From NCBI RefSeq assembly GCF_007988965.1, contig NZ_BJVD01000002.1, positions 310,001 to 374,000 of the forward strand: a DNA stretch of 64,000 bases. The letters are read 5' to 3'. The translations under genes and the position numbers were made by a program. Below are positions 45,147 through 54,270 of this stretch, piece by piece. The DNA comes from Rummeliibacillus stabekisii. GTDB lineage: Bacteria; Bacillota; Bacilli; Bacillales_A; Planococcaceae. A model generated the notes under the pieces. It worked only from the letters and a program-made list of their open reading frames with translations, ran no database searches and was not told the origin of the DNA. The first letter of the stretch is position 1. Each line of letters starts with the position of its first letter.

Positions 45147-45260
45147 AGAACGCTCCTTTCCTCACCTTTTTAAACTGTATGTAAATATATTTCCATCAAA
45201 TAACGAAGTAGAACAAGCCCAATTTCTTACTTTACTAAGGAAATCAGGCTTTTACTTATT

Positions 45261-45572
45261 TTAATATGGCGCAATCCAAATAAAGTAATGCATAAAAATA
45301 ATGCAAGAATATACAGTTAGTACAGTAGTTAACAAAGTGCTTCTTTTTAAGATTATTTTATAGAGAACAGGCGCGTATCTCCTAACAACAACCATTAAAA
45401 TACTAGTCAACAGGATCCCTATAAATAATTCCGGTAAAGCTAAATAAACAGTAATATCTCCTATCGCTAGCAATGCATCCAGCAAGACCGCATAGCCTAG
45501 TAATCTAAACTTACCCGCGTGTAATTGCAAGTTGAACAGAAGCCGGCTAATCATAAATTTTATATTATCCAA
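45261..45572 (-). CDS. Small membrane protein of unknown function
   Basis: 103 residues with three membrane helices (about 25-45, 47-66 and 77-100), a basic N-terminus and basic loops (RRYAPVLYKIILKR). TTG start preceded by GGGGGAGG. No family recognised. It lies between the metallophosphoesterase and amj genes on the same strand. Confidence 0.6.
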   Translation of the reverse strand: MDNIKFMISRLLFNLQLHAGKFRLLGYAVLLDALLAIGDITVYLALPELFIGILLTSILMVVVRRYAPVLYKIILKRSTLLTTVLTVYSCIIFMHYFIWIAPY

Positions 45573-45700
45573 ACTTTCCTCCCCCTTACCAGTAATTATA
45601 TATATTTTTGGTTAATTACGGCAAATTAGAGGCGATTATCCATAGTATCTTTATAAGCAATTGGGTTACTTAACAGAAGGAGTTAAAATTGTGTTGGTTC

Positions 45701-46510
45701 TTAAATCCATTCAGCAAACCAAGCTACATAATATGCCGCAGGGACAAACAGTAGCTGAGCTAAAAGCGTGCCAAAAAATTTTGAACTAATCATGGTTAAT
45801 GAATAACTTTTCAAATATACATAATCTACTTGTTTTTTTATCACTCGATCGGCTAATACAGACACTTTTGGATCGATGAATAGTGTTAATAGCAATGTCG
45901 CAATTCCATTGATAATTCCAGAAGACATCAATGCTGTCTGCGCATAATCGCTCGGTACTAGCATCGAGGCATAAATAGATGAGAGTACCCCTGTTGTAAA
46001 TACAGCTGTGATAAGGATATTAATCATAAATAGACGCTTAGGGATGGTCTTGAATGTGATATCGTGCAAATAATGCCATTTTGGCAGTCTAAAACAACGC
46101 AAAATATTTTTCATACCCTTTAGATTGAACTGCTTCTTAAATAAGGTAAATAAAGAACCCTTTTCATTTGATAAGCCAATAATAGCTCTTGAAAAAATGT
46201 TAATAAAAGCAGGAAAAAGAAATATTCCGAGCAAAACCCCTAATGATGTCACAGCAATTAATATTCGATACTGATCCTCTATATAACTTAATTTGTCCAT
46301 CTTTGGGGCTTCCACAATAAGCTTAGCTGTTAATGGCTGTTGAATCATTGTAGAGAATCTAGAAACAATCACAAGCGTACTAAACAAAGAAATTGCCGTA
46401 GCGATTAATTTCACTCTAACCCCCGATATTCTCGTAGAATAAGCCAATGTATCAATCATTGTGACAATCACTAGAAATAGCGAGATGATGATAAGTTTGG
46501 ACGTAATAAT
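45701..46510 (-). CDS. amj: Lipid II flippase Amj, with an apparent AUU start codon
   Basis: 269 residues if begun at ATT 46510. The body (DTLAYSTRISGVRVK, IVSRFSTMIQQPLTAKLI, then six or more membrane helices) fits Amj, the alternative to MurJ that flips lipid II in Bacillus and is linked to the sigma-M response. GGGAGG (46519-46524) lies 8 nt before ATT-ATT-ACG, and the frame ITSKLIIISLFLVIVT that follows makes the first helix complete. The first in-frame canonical-type start is a GTG at 46471 without ribosome site, which would cut this helix. A 7-bp hairpin abuts the Shine-Dalgarno. Confidence 0.85.
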   Translation of the reverse strand: MITSKLIIISLFLVIVTMIDTLAYSTRISGVRVKLIATAISLFSTLVIVSRFSTMIQQPLTAKLIVEAPKMDKLSYIEDQYRILIAVTSLGVLLGIFLFPAFINIFSRAIIGLSNEKGSLFTLFKKQFNLKGMKNILRCFRLPKWHYLHDITFKTIPKRLFMINILITAVFTTGVLSSIYASMLVPSDYAQTALMSSGIINGIATLLLTLFIDPKVSVLADRVIKKQVDYVYLKSYSLTMISSKFFGTLLAQLLFVPAAYYVAWFAEWI

Positions 46511-46524
46511 CTGTATAACCTCCC

Positions 46525-46544
46525 ATGATAGATATCTCTATCAT
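46525..46544 (-). promoter_or_regulatory. Short hairpin directly before the amj ribosome site
   Basis: ATGATAG and CTATCAT pair (46525-46531 with 46538-46544, 6-nt loop), immediately 5' of GGGAGG on the minus strand. It might affect ribosome access or be a DNA operator. Confidence 0.35.
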
Positions 46545-46796
46545 AAATATTCTCTAATCATTATGTAAATTTCATAAAGCATTTTGCTATTTCATCATGA
46601 GCAGCCTTCCACCGGACTTGCAAGCATCCGAGACATGAACCATTACAGTATAAGCAAGCAATTTAGTTAGAAACAGTCTTATAAAGGGTAAAGAATAGTT
46701 ATCTAACTAGCAAGACGCTATTTTTTAAGCAAGGTTCAAAAATAAGCAGCATTTGTTGGATACATTCTAAAGAATGACCAGGGGTGGGTGAGTATA

Positions 46797-48008
46797 ATGC
46801 AGATTAAAGATTCAAAAGGCACTATCTTCAAAAAGAAAATTTTAAACAGCAAATTTGTTATCTATACACTTATTGTCTTCATCTTGAGTATAACTCTTCT
46901 AGCGCTATCTAAAATTGGATTTGTTTTAATCCCTTTCGCTATCTTTATTAGAACTATCTTTTTGCCGATCATACTGGCAGGAATTTGCTTCTATTTATTC
47001 AATCCGTTGATTGATTTCTCCGAGCGAGCTGGGGTAAAGCGGACTATATCCATTTTATTATTATACGTATTGATTATCGGCATACTTACGGTCATTATTT
47101 CCTCTGTTCTGCCAATTTTAAAAGAACAGATTCAAAGTCTCATCATGAATATTCCAACTCTCACAAAAGAGGTGCAACATACGGTTTTACAATTGGCACA
47201 TAATGATTTTGTTGAAAAATGGATGCAACCTCTAAATGCTGATATTGATCGAATATCGCAAAGTGTGTCAGGCTATCTCAGCAATAATGCAGCAGATTTT
47301 TCACATGGTATATTTTCGGTTGTAGGAACCATTACAGAAGTGATTATGGCTGTGGCAGTGCTTCCTTTTATTCTTTTCTATTTATTGAAGGATGGTGATA
47401 ATCTGCCAACATATATTCTACAGTTTTTGCCAGATCAATCACGTTCAGAAACCAAACGAATCTTAAGCGAAATGAACCATGCGTTAAGTTCATATATACG
47501 TGGTCAAATCTTCGTATCCTTATGTATTGGCACATTACTTTTAATTGGCTACCTTATTATCGGCTTAGATTACGCCTTAACGCTAGCAATCATTGCGATG
47601 GTAACGAATGTGGTGCCGTATCTAGGGCCTATTATTGCTATCACGCCAGCCATTATTCTTGCGCTGATTCATTCTCCATCTATGCTGTTGAAATTAGCCA
47701 TCGTTTGGGTCATCGTTCAATTGCTTGAAGGAAAACTAATTTCTCCACAAATCATGGGCAAATCTCTGCGAGTCCATCCGATAACGGTTATTTTCGTTAT
47801 TTTGACTGCTGGAAATCTATTTGGTTTGCCTGGGATTATTTTGGCGGTACCAGGCTATGCAGTACTAAAAGTAATCGTCACACATATTTATCAATTTATT
47901 CGATTGCAGTCTAACATGTTTGCGGATAAAAAGATTATTACAGAAGAAGAAGACGTTCCTACCGAGACCTCACCAATTATTGTAGGCCCAGAATCTCAAG
48001 ATAAATAG
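46797..48008 (+). CDS. AI-2E family transporter (YtvI/TqsA-like)
   Basis: 403 residues. The ATG at 46797 is chosen because GGGGTGG precedes it by about 9 nt. Pattern of the AI-2E transporter family: a basic N-terminus, paired membrane helices, a soluble region (about 90-145), LPFILFYLLKDGD, the FLPDQSRSETKRILSEMN loop, SYIRGQIFVSLCIG and the long final hydrophobic part with VPYLGPIIAITPA and PQIMGKSLRVHPITVI. In Bacillus such proteins are often sodium/proton antiporters. Substrate unknown. Divergent from amj. Confidence 0.88.
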   Translation: MQIKDSKGTIFKKKILNSKFVIYTLIVFILSITLLALSKIGFVLIPFAIFIRTIFLPIILAGICFYLFNPLIDFSERAGVKRTISILLLYVLIIGILTVIISSVLPILKEQIQSLIMNIPTLTKEVQHTVLQLAHNDFVEKWMQPLNADIDRISQSVSGYLSNNAADFSHGIFSVVGTITEVIMAVAVLPFILFYLLKDGDNLPTYILQFLPDQSRSETKRILSEMNHALSSYIRGQIFVSLCIGTLLLIGYLIIGLDYALTLAIIAMVTNVVPYLGPIIAITPAIILALIHSPSMLLKLAIVWVIVQLLEGKLISPQIMGKSLRVHPITVIFVILTAGNLFGLPGIILAVPGYAVLKVIVTHIYQFIRLQSNMFADKKIITEEEDVPTETSPIIVGPESQDK

Positions 48009-48019
48009 TTGAATGTATA

Positions 48020-48067
48020 AAAGAGCTAGAGTTCAGTGTGTTCTGTACTCTAGCTCTTTCATTTTTT
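48020..48067. terminator. Bidirectional intrinsic terminator
   Basis: A 13-bp stem AAAGAGCTAGAGT/ACTCTAGCTCTTT (48020-48032 with 48047-48059) and T run. Convergent end of the AI-2E and NERD genes. Confidence 0.85.
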
Positions 48068-48070
48068 CGT

Positions 48071-48754
48071 TTAAGATGAGTGCTTCTTGCGAAGATCATT
48101 CATATGTTTCTCTTTCACTTGTACTTCTACATTTGTATAAGGCAACAATTTATTGTAGATAAGATTAACTGGTATTGCATCAGGCCTATGAAGAGCGTTA
48201 ATCTTCTTCACCACATGCAACCTATTACGATTGATAACTTCTATACACTCTGATTCAATATCAATTGATTTCAGAGTGCAACGGTTGCTAAAAACAATCA
48301 GAGAATAAAAAAACTTCTCATCTACACTTGAAAGTAAACGCTGCAAATGTTGTATATGTGATCGATTTTGCTTGATAGGATTGTAAAATTTATACTTCTT
48401 TTTATTTTGAAAAACCTGAGTCCATTTATAATCGCGTTCTCTACCATAAATCCATCCGCTATAATTTTTAGATTCAATCACATAAATCATACTTTCATGT
48501 ATGAATATAACGTCGATTTCCGTTGTATCTCCATTTGGCTTAGGAATATAAAGATTGACTAGCGTTTTATGCTTGCCCGGCAACTTTTGCAACTCTTTTA
48601 CAATTAAATATTCCCCATATAGCCCCTTGTTAAAAAAGGTTTTCCCGAATGATGTGCCTGTCAGTTGTTTATATTCACTTTTTTCATAACCAATATATCG
48701 AACATATTGGATAGAAAGCAAAAAACAAATAAAGATGATTCCTATTATAATCAA
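48071..48754 (-). CDS. NERD (nuclease-related) domain protein
   Basis: 227 residues. One N-terminal membrane helix (about 1-16), then a NERD domain: FGKTFFNKGLYGEYLIVKELQKLP, NLYIP...GDTTEIDVIFIHESMIYVIESKNYSGWIYG (about 65-100; the Glu-x-Lys and Asp residues of the endonuclease-like core are visible) and FYNPIKQN-x-x-HIQHL. NERD proteins are widespread and thought to be nuclease-like; activity unproven here. Starts at TTG with GGTGAT 5-6 nt upstream. Confidence 0.82.
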   Translation of the reverse strand: MIIIGIIFICFLLSIQYVRYIGYEKSEYKQLTGTSFGKTFFNKGLYGEYLIVKELQKLPGKHKTLVNLYIPKPNGDTTEIDVIFIHESMIYVIESKNYSGWIYGRERDYKWTQVFQNKKKYKFYNPIKQNRSHIQHLQRLLSSVDEKFFYSLIVFSNRCTLKSIDIESECIEVINRNRLHVVKKINALHRPDAIPVNLIYNKLLPYTNVEVQVKEKHMNDLRKKHSS

Positions 48755-48867
48755 TGTATATCACCCACTTCTACCTTTTTATATTTTTACCATTAAATAG
48801 ATTATTATTAATATCATTTTCCTATATTATATTGTTTTTAGCTACTAGTTTATTGATGGAATTAAAA

Positions 48868-48896
48868 AAAGCCCAGAATTCAATATAGAATTCTGG
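48868..48896 (-). terminator. Intrinsic terminator of the two-component operon
   Basis: A 9-bp stem CCAGAATTC/GAATTCTGG (48873-48881 with 48888-48896), followed on the minus strand by a run of seven Ts. Confidence 0.88.
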
Positions 48897-48913
48897 AACC
48901 TATTTATATTTTT

Positions 48914-51130
48914 TCAATATAAACGCTCTAATGGCACAGAAACAACCACTTTAAATAAATCGCCATCAATTGTGATTTCCATGCTGCCTTGGTGGAGATC
49001 GACGATAGATTGAGCAATAGCAAGGCCAAGGCCTGACCCTTCTGTATGGCGAGCGGTATCAGCTCTTTTAAAACGTTCATAGAGCTCCTCAACATTTTGG
49101 TCGCCAAACTCATATTTCGTAATATTTTTGATAACAAACTGCGCTTTATCATTCACTCTCTCTAATGTGATATAGACACGTGTTCCTTCCATTGTATACT
49201 TTAATGCATTGATCAACAGGTTATCTAACACGCGCCACCACTTTTGCCCATCTACATATGCAAATAATGGCTCCTCTGACAATTGCACACGGAACGAAAT
49301 ATTTGCTTTTTCAATTTCTTCCTCATGTTCGCCCACTGCTTGCTTGACTAGTTGATTTAAATCAACTCGCTGTTTGTGCAGTTCGATATTACCGGTCGCC
49401 ATCTTGGACACCTCGAATAGATCCTCAATCAATGTTTTTAAGCGTTGTGATTTTTTATCTAATATCGCTATATAGCTATTACGCTCATCCTCTGTCAATG
49501 CAGGATTTTTCAATAAATCGGTGTACGTAATAATAGATGTTAATGGTGTTCTTAAATCATGGCTGACATTGGTAATTAGTTCCGTTTTTAACCTCTCACT
49601 TTTCGCTTGTTCGGTAATAGAAGAACGGACACCTTCACGTAAGGCGTTCAAATTTGCTGCATGCTGGGCAAAAGGAGATTTGCCTCGAACGGGAATATCA
49701 CCGCTTAATCGCCCCTTTGCCATATCCTCTGTCTGTTTCATCATTCGATTTAAATAACCCATGCGACGCAGAAATACTAATGCTGCTGGAGTTGCTACAA
49801 ACATAAATAAAAACATGTAAAGTAAAAATGCCCCTCCACTACCATCCGATACAATGACTATGCCTACGCCTGCTAAAAAAACAGTAATTAGCAATGCGAT
49901 AGATTGTAGACCAATGCTTCTAGATAAAAATAAATGTTGAATATCCTTTATTACATGAAGAAGGATAGATCCTTTAATAGCTTTCGCACGCTTCTCCCCT
50001 GTATCCAAGTCTTTCATCAACATCATCGATTGCCTGATGATTAAATGTACTAAAACAAACAATAGAGCAAACTCGAATATAAAAGTGAAAACAAACATCG
50101 CTTTATTAAAGAAAGTTCCATATATACGAGTGAATACAAAGTGTTCTGATAATAAAATAACGGCAAAGAGAGTCGCAAATAAATTTAAGGCAATAAATAT
50201 CCCTCTTATATCAATAGGCCATTTGCGTATCCACTGGTAAAGTGCGCGGCCCTTCTGTATCTCTAATTGAAACGGACGTAATAAAAATAAGGCAATTATA
50301 GAAAATATACTAACTAACCAAATAAAATAAAGAAGTCGTTTGTGGAATTGAAAATTTTTATATTCCTCATAGTAGCTTGATTGTGTAAATAATTTTTCTG
50401 AAATAGATATACTTCCTGTATATCGATGAGTCTTCTGCTCCAATAAATTTGACACATCATAAGAGATTCCATCACTTCCTTCATAGACAATATCATCAGA
50501 AGATAATGATAAATCTAGGGTATCATCGGTACGGTTATACCGCTTTGTATAGGCTGTATCTCCCTGCACATTGCCCTTCACAAATGATTGGCCTGTCTCT
50601 AGATCAGTGAGGTTATATGAGTAATAAGAGAAATATTTGAAAAAGTCCTCTTTGTTATTCTCTCTGTCGCTTATATACTGATCAATATCTTTTTCTTTAA
50701 TTTTTATAATCTTGTCGCGTACATATTGATCGTCTTCAAAGTTCTTTGTGATATCTTTTATTTTTTTCTCTCGCTCTTTGATTAGTGCCTCTTCGACGGT
50801 AGTAGCCTTGGCATCTTTTGCTTCTTGGATCCTATCTCTATACTGGTCTTTAATATTGGCTATTTGCTCTCCTAAGCTTCCATAATAATTTCGATAATCC
50901 TCTATTTCACTAGAAGAAACCTTGATTTTTTTCTTCGCTTCATCTCCATCGGCTGGATTTAATACAAGCGAGCCTAATTGGTGTGTAAAATCGTCATAAT
51001 CTGATTGGAAAGTATCAGATTCAAAAAAGTTTTTCAGAAAGTATTGGTGGCCATATTCTAAAAATGAATATAGCCCAACCAATACAATAGAAATTAGAGA
51101 CAACTGGGCAATATATTTATTTCGTTTCAT
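48914..51130 (-). CDS. Sensor histidine kinase, multi-helix, with large extracytoplasmic domain
   Basis: 738 residues. Signal-anchor helix at about 7-25, then an extracytoplasmic region of about 235 residues rich in charged helix (KDQYRDRIQEAKD...), next a set of five further membrane helices (about 268-285, 310-328, 345-365, 407-427, 433-453), a HAMP-like linker (MGYLNRMMKQTEDMAKGRL), HisKA with His524 in NVSHDLRTPLTS, and an HATPase domain (VLDNLLINALKYT, GSGLGLAIAQSIV). A six-helix sensor is uncommon; the outer region may sense envelope stress. Translation probably coupled to the small ORF upstream (ATGA overlap). Confidence 0.9.
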   Translation of the reverse strand: MKRNKYIAQLSLISIVLVGLYSFLEYGHQYFLKNFFESDTFQSDYDDFTHQLGSLVLNPADGDEAKKKIKVSSSEIEDYRNYYGSLGEQIANIKDQYRDRIQEAKDAKATTVEEALIKEREKKIKDITKNFEDDQYVRDKIIKIKEKDIDQYISDRENNKEDFFKYFSYYSYNLTDLETGQSFVKGNVQGDTAYTKRYNRTDDTLDLSLSSDDIVYEGSDGISYDVSNLLEQKTHRYTGSISISEKLFTQSSYYEEYKNFQFHKRLLYFIWLVSIFSIIALFLLRPFQLEIQKGRALYQWIRKWPIDIRGIFIALNLFATLFAVILLSEHFVFTRIYGTFFNKAMFVFTFIFEFALLFVLVHLIIRQSMMLMKDLDTGEKRAKAIKGSILLHVIKDIQHLFLSRSIGLQSIALLITVFLAGVGIVIVSDGSGGAFLLYMFLFMFVATPAALVFLRRMGYLNRMMKQTEDMAKGRLSGDIPVRGKSPFAQHAANLNALREGVRSSITEQAKSERLKTELITNVSHDLRTPLTSIITYTDLLKNPALTEDERNSYIAILDKKSQRLKTLIEDLFEVSKMATGNIELHKQRVDLNQLVKQAVGEHEEEIEKANISFRVQLSEEPLFAYVDGQKWWRVLDNLLINALKYTMEGTRVYITLERVNDKAQFVIKNITKYEFGDQNVEELYERFKRADTARHTEGSGLGLAIAQSIVDLHQGSMEITIDGDLFKVVVSVPLERLY

Positions 51131-51264
51131 GCGTTTCCTCCAATTGTACGTGTTAGCTGAGCTAGGGCTTTGGCAAAACTAAAATCAATAAAGTGCAAAA
51201 TAAATGATAAGCAATATAAAAGACTAGCGAATGCAAGCAACAAAGCGATAATTGACCAAATCAT
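51127..51264 (-). CDS. Small single-TM protein between response regulator and kinase
   Basis: 45 codons, ATG at 51264, 4 nt after the response-regulator stop. Its stop overlaps the histidine kinase start in an ATGA, and the kinase's Shine-Dalgarno GGAGG lies inside the last codons of this ORF. The product, MIWSIIALLLAFASLLYCLS then FILHFIDFSF and a short tail, is a hydrophobic hairpin-like helix. The tight gene order suggests an accessory subunit of the kinase, but this is inference. Too short for most gene callers. Confidence 0.7.
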   Translation of the reverse strand: MIWSIIALLLAFASLLYCLSFILHFIDFSFAKALAQLTRTIGGNA

Positions 51265-51268
51265 TGCG

Positions 51269-51964
51269 CTATGCTCTTTCCATTTTGTAGCCAATTCCCC
51301 ACACCACCTTTAAGTACTTTGGATTTTTTGGATCTACTTCTATTTTTTCACGTATTTTTCTTATATGAACTGCAACAATATTATCCGCATTGTAAGCCGC
51401 TTCTTTCCAAACACGCTCGTAAATTTCTTCTATTGAAAATACACGACCTGCATTGGTGATTAAGAGTTCTACGATGTTATATTCAATCTTTGTCAGTTTT
51501 ATAGGCTCGCCGTCCAGCGACAATTCCTTTGCTTCTGCATCTAATGCTAACCCGCCTAATACTACTTTCCCTTGCTGTTCTTGATAGGTCCCTAGTTTCA
51601 CGTAGCGACGCAATTGCGATTTAACGCGAGCCATTAGTTCTAATGGGTGGAAGGGCTTTGTCACATAATCATCGGCACCAACTGATAATCCGTGAATCTT
51701 ATCTCCATCCTCCGCTTTTGCGCTCAGCATAATAATCGGGATATTTTGTTCTTCTCGAATTTTAAAAGTTGCTTGTATGCCGTCCATTTCTGGCATCATA
51801 ATATCCAATATGATTAAATGGACTTCATTTTCCATTAATTTCTCTAATGCCTCTAACCCATTCGCTGCTTTTAATACATGGTAACCTTCGTTTTTTAAGT
51901 AGATTTCAATGCCATCACGAATATCTTGGTCATCATCTGTGACTAATATTGTATAGGATGCCAC
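51269..51964 (-). CDS. OmpR-family response regulator
   Basis: 231 residues. The GTG at 51964 is preferred: GAGGTG is 6 nt upstream, and homologues begin close to YTILVTDDDQDIRDGI. Receiver domain with acidic pocket TDDDQ and phosphoacceptor Asp54 in ILDIMMPEMDG, Thr/Ser at MLSAKA, Lys at VTKPF. C-terminal winged helix of the OmpR/PhoB type (KLTKIEYNIVELLITNAG...DNIVAVHIRKIREKIE). First gene of an operon with the small ORF and the kinase. Confidence 0.92.
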   Translation of the reverse strand: MASYTILVTDDDQDIRDGIEIYLKNEGYHVLKAANGLEALEKLMENEVHLIILDIMMPEMDGIQATFKIREEQNIPIIMLSAKAEDGDKIHGLSVGADDYVTKPFHPLELMARVKSQLRRYVKLGTYQEQQGKVVLGGLALDAEAKELSLDGEPIKLTKIEYNIVELLITNAGRVFSIEEIYERVWKEAAYNADNIVAVHIRKIREKIEVDPKNPKYLKVVWGIGYKMERA

Positions 51965-52124
51965 TTCATGCACCTCATTTCACTGTTTTCTATATAGTTC
52001 ATTTTACAGGTTAAATCTTAAAAAGAAGTGAGCCTAAAAATGAAGAAATTCTTAAGATTTAATCCTATTTTACAGGATTTCACAACCCTATCGAAGAGAA
52101 CTTTCTAACACCAACAATAATAAA

Positions 52125-52180
52125 CAACAAAAAACAAACTAAGATCACTTCATTCCTAAGTGATAATAGTTTGTTTTTGT
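52125..52180 (-). terminator. Intrinsic terminator
   Basis: AAAACAAACT/AGTTTGTTTT (52131-52140 with 52168-52177) with an ATCACTT/AAGTGAT inner stem. On the minus strand a T-rich tract follows, ending gene 52241-53029. Confidence 0.75.
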
Positions 52181-52240
52181 AACTTGCCCACTCTACTTGA
52201 TTCTAAAATGGAGTATGATACAGCTCTGGAAATAGAGTTA

Positions 52241-53029
52241 CTACTTTAAAGGAATGTCAAAGTTCTTTCCTGATCTTATCAATTCGTGCGTAACGCCATT
52301 ACGTACATTGTCTGTAGAGAACTGAATGTCACCCATTTGTTTAGGACGATTTTTCAGCAATAGGCCTATTCTTCCCTCTCTTTTTTCACCTTTACGATAG
52401 TCGACTCTTGAAGCGCTACTTTCGCCAACAAAGGTATCATCACTAAAGATAAAATTTCTTCTTGGAACGAAAAAACTTTCTCCATCAAATTGAACATCTA
52501 GGAAGCTAAAGAACTGTACTTCCTCAGGATATTGATTAGTCACTTTATAGATAATTTCTATGTAATATGCATGGTCTTTAATCTTCCATCCGGATTTTTG
52601 AACAGCCTCATTTAATTCATTCCAATCTGCATCTTTGTATTTGTTTTTTTCTTTAAGTAAATCCTCTATCGACTTATTATTATAATTATTTAAATACTGT
52701 TTCTCTTCATCAACTATATCTGTCATTTTTATCAGTTTAACTTCCTTAACAAAGATATGCATCTCGCCAACATTATACTCTTTCCTTATATTGTAATGTT
52801 GAATTAACTCAAGTGTCGCTCTATCTTTTTCCCTCACTTTTTGCCCTTGCGTCTGTAAGAAATCGCCTCCACCACTTTCTACTATTTTCAAAGTCTTTGG
52901 TTTTTCATTTCTTAGGGTCGTTTCTTTCGTCTCTTTTTTAGGAGCTAATTCATAAAATGCAATTAATAAAACACCAATCATCGCTAATATCACTAAAGCT
53001 GCCCATAGAGGCCTTTTATTATTCTTCAA
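52241..53029 (-). CDS. Membrane-anchored extracytoplasmic protein of unknown function
   Basis: 262 residues, TTG start with GAGG at a good distance. N-terminal anchor helix (about 7-26), then a charged linker (APKKETKETT) and a beta-rich outer domain. YNVGEMHIFVKEVKLIKM and HAYYIEIIYKVTNQYPEEVQFFSFLDVQFDG look like a DUF4352-type immunoglobulin-like fold; the family is uncertain. A coiled segment (IEDLLKEKNKYKDADWNEL) interrupts it. It is encoded next to, but ends before, the two-component operon on the same strand, separated by a terminator. Confidence 0.6.
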   Translation of the reverse strand: MKNNKRPLWAALVILAMIGVLLIAFYELAPKKETKETTLRNEKPKTLKIVESGGGDFLQTQGQKVREKDRATLELIQHYNIRKEYNVGEMHIFVKEVKLIKMTDIVDEEKQYLNNYNNKSIEDLLKEKNKYKDADWNELNEAVQKSGWKIKDHAYYIEIIYKVTNQYPEEVQFFSFLDVQFDGESFFVPRRNFIFSDDTFVGESSASRVDYRKGEKREGRIGLLLKNRPKQMGDIQFSTDNVRNGVTHELIRSGKNFDIPLK

Positions 53030-53196
53030 AAAATAAACCTCATTCTATAAAAGTTACTTTTAACTTTGCCAGAATTTCACTTAGCAAAGTTTAGCGAGAA
53101 ACCATTAGCCTCTCGGTCTTATATTGTAGCTAACAAACCAGCAGTTGAGCAACCCTACATCTACTAGTATAATGAAGCAAAAAGGGGGTTCTTTTG

Positions 53197-53427
53197 ATGT
53201 ACAAAAGTGTGGCAGATACAGCACAGGATCTCTCTATGCCCGAACATCAAGTGATGCGCTATGTCTTAGAAGGAAGGATACGCGCTGTACATGATGGCCA
53301 GCAATTCCTCGTTAATAGCGACCAATTTGAACGTTATTTTGAACAATTGGAGAGAATAAAAGAAGAAATTGAAATATGGAAAAACACACCTATTCCAGAG
53401 GATATTGATATTAAGGATGAGGATTAA
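53197..53427 (+). CDS. Small helix-turn-helix (excisionase-like) DNA-binding protein
   Basis: 76 residues. GGGGG lies 8 nt before the ATG at 53197. The start YKSVADTAQDLSMPEHQVMRYVLEGRIRAVHDGQQFLVNSDQFERYF is an excisionase/MerR-like HTH with a GxIxAxxxGxxxxV wing and about 50 residues; an acidic tail follows (ENTPIPEDIDIKDED-like). Such stand-alone domains may be regulators or phage-derived; no integrase is nearby. Role unknown. Confidence 0.7.
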   Translation: MYKSVADTAQDLSMPEHQVMRYVLEGRIRAVHDGQQFLVNSDQFERYFEQLERIKEEIEIWKNTPIPEDIDIKDED

Positions 53428-53468
53428 TGACAAAGAGGACTACTTTATAAAATTAATGATAATAATAT

Positions 53469-53504
53469 AAGTACACCACTTAAAAATTAGTGGTGTACTT
53501 TTTT
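53469..53504 (+). terminator. Intrinsic terminator
   Basis: A 12-bp stem AAGTACACCACT/AGTGGTGTACTT (53469-53480 with 53489-53500), 8-nt loop, T run. Confidence 0.9.
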
Positions 53505-53569
53505 GTTTATCGCTCCTCCTAAATTCCCAAATGCTAAAATAGGATTATTACTGACAGGAGCTGAATCAA

Positions 53570-54127
53570 TTGACCAATTTATTTTTTGTTAGACATGCAC
53601 ATTCCAGTTATACACCTGATGAATTAAATAGACCTTTATCAGAAAAGGGATTTTCTGATGCCACTCTGGTTACAAGATTATTAAAAACAGAGGGAATTGA
53701 TGTTGTTCTTTCAAGTCCTTATAAAAGAGCGGTTCAAACAGTAGAGGGCATAGCAGAATACATACATACAGATATAGGAATTATAGAAGGTTTTAAAGAA
53801 CGGACTTTAACTGCAGTCCCTTCAAATGATTTTGCTTTTGCAATAGCAAAAGTATGGGAAGACTACAACTTTTCATGGGAAGGTGGAGAGTCTAACGTTG
53901 TGGCTCAAAAAAGGGGTATTGAGGCTACATATAAGATATTAGACAACTATAAAGATAAAAATGTAGTGATAGGAACACATGGAAATATCATGGTGCTAAT
54001 CATGAATTTCTTTGACAGACAGTATAATTTTTCTTTTTGGCAGAATCTTGATATGCCAGATATATTTAAATTGTCTTTTGACGGAAAAGTATTAAGAAAC
54101 GTAGAAAGAATTTGGGATAGAGATTAA
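53570..54127 (+). CDS. Histidine phosphatase family protein
   Basis: 185 residues from a TTG start with CAGGAG upstream. Phosphoglycerate-mutase-like fold: FVRHAHSSYTPDELNRPLSEKG (catalytic His in RHA, a variant of RHG), VVLSSPYKRAVQTVEGIAE with the second Arg, and VIGTHGNIMVLIMN with the second His. Soluble; removes phosphate from an unknown small molecule or protein. Monocistronic as far as can be seen. Confidence 0.85.
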   Translation: MTNLFFVRHAHSSYTPDELNRPLSEKGFSDATLVTRLLKTEGIDVVLSSPYKRAVQTVEGIAEYIHTDIGIIEGFKERTLTAVPSNDFAFAIAKVWEDYNFSWEGGESNVVAQKRGIEATYKILDNYKDKNVVIGTHGNIMVLIMNFFDRQYNFSFWQNLDMPDIFKLSFDGKVLRNVERIWDRD

Positions 54128-54270
54128 TTCTTTTTTATTTAATTGGCGTGATTGTTATTAACACAATTGCTCCTGAACTCTATATCAATTTATTCTGGAA
54201 TTTTTTTTATTGACTTAAGCAGGATATAACGATTGATTTACCATAACCTAAAAAGGCAAATTATTTTAGG

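Noticed and set aside
45691-45789. 33-codon GTG ORF with an AAGGAG site on the plus strand, antisense to the end of amj
   Set aside because: Good ribosome site but overlaps the conserved 3' end of amj; product looks like the complement of a hydrophobic helix. No further support.
53197-53427. Sign of a prophage or integrated element near the excisionase-like gene
   Set aside because: No integrase, attachment repeat or phage gene within several kb; a lone HTH protein is more likely a host regulator.
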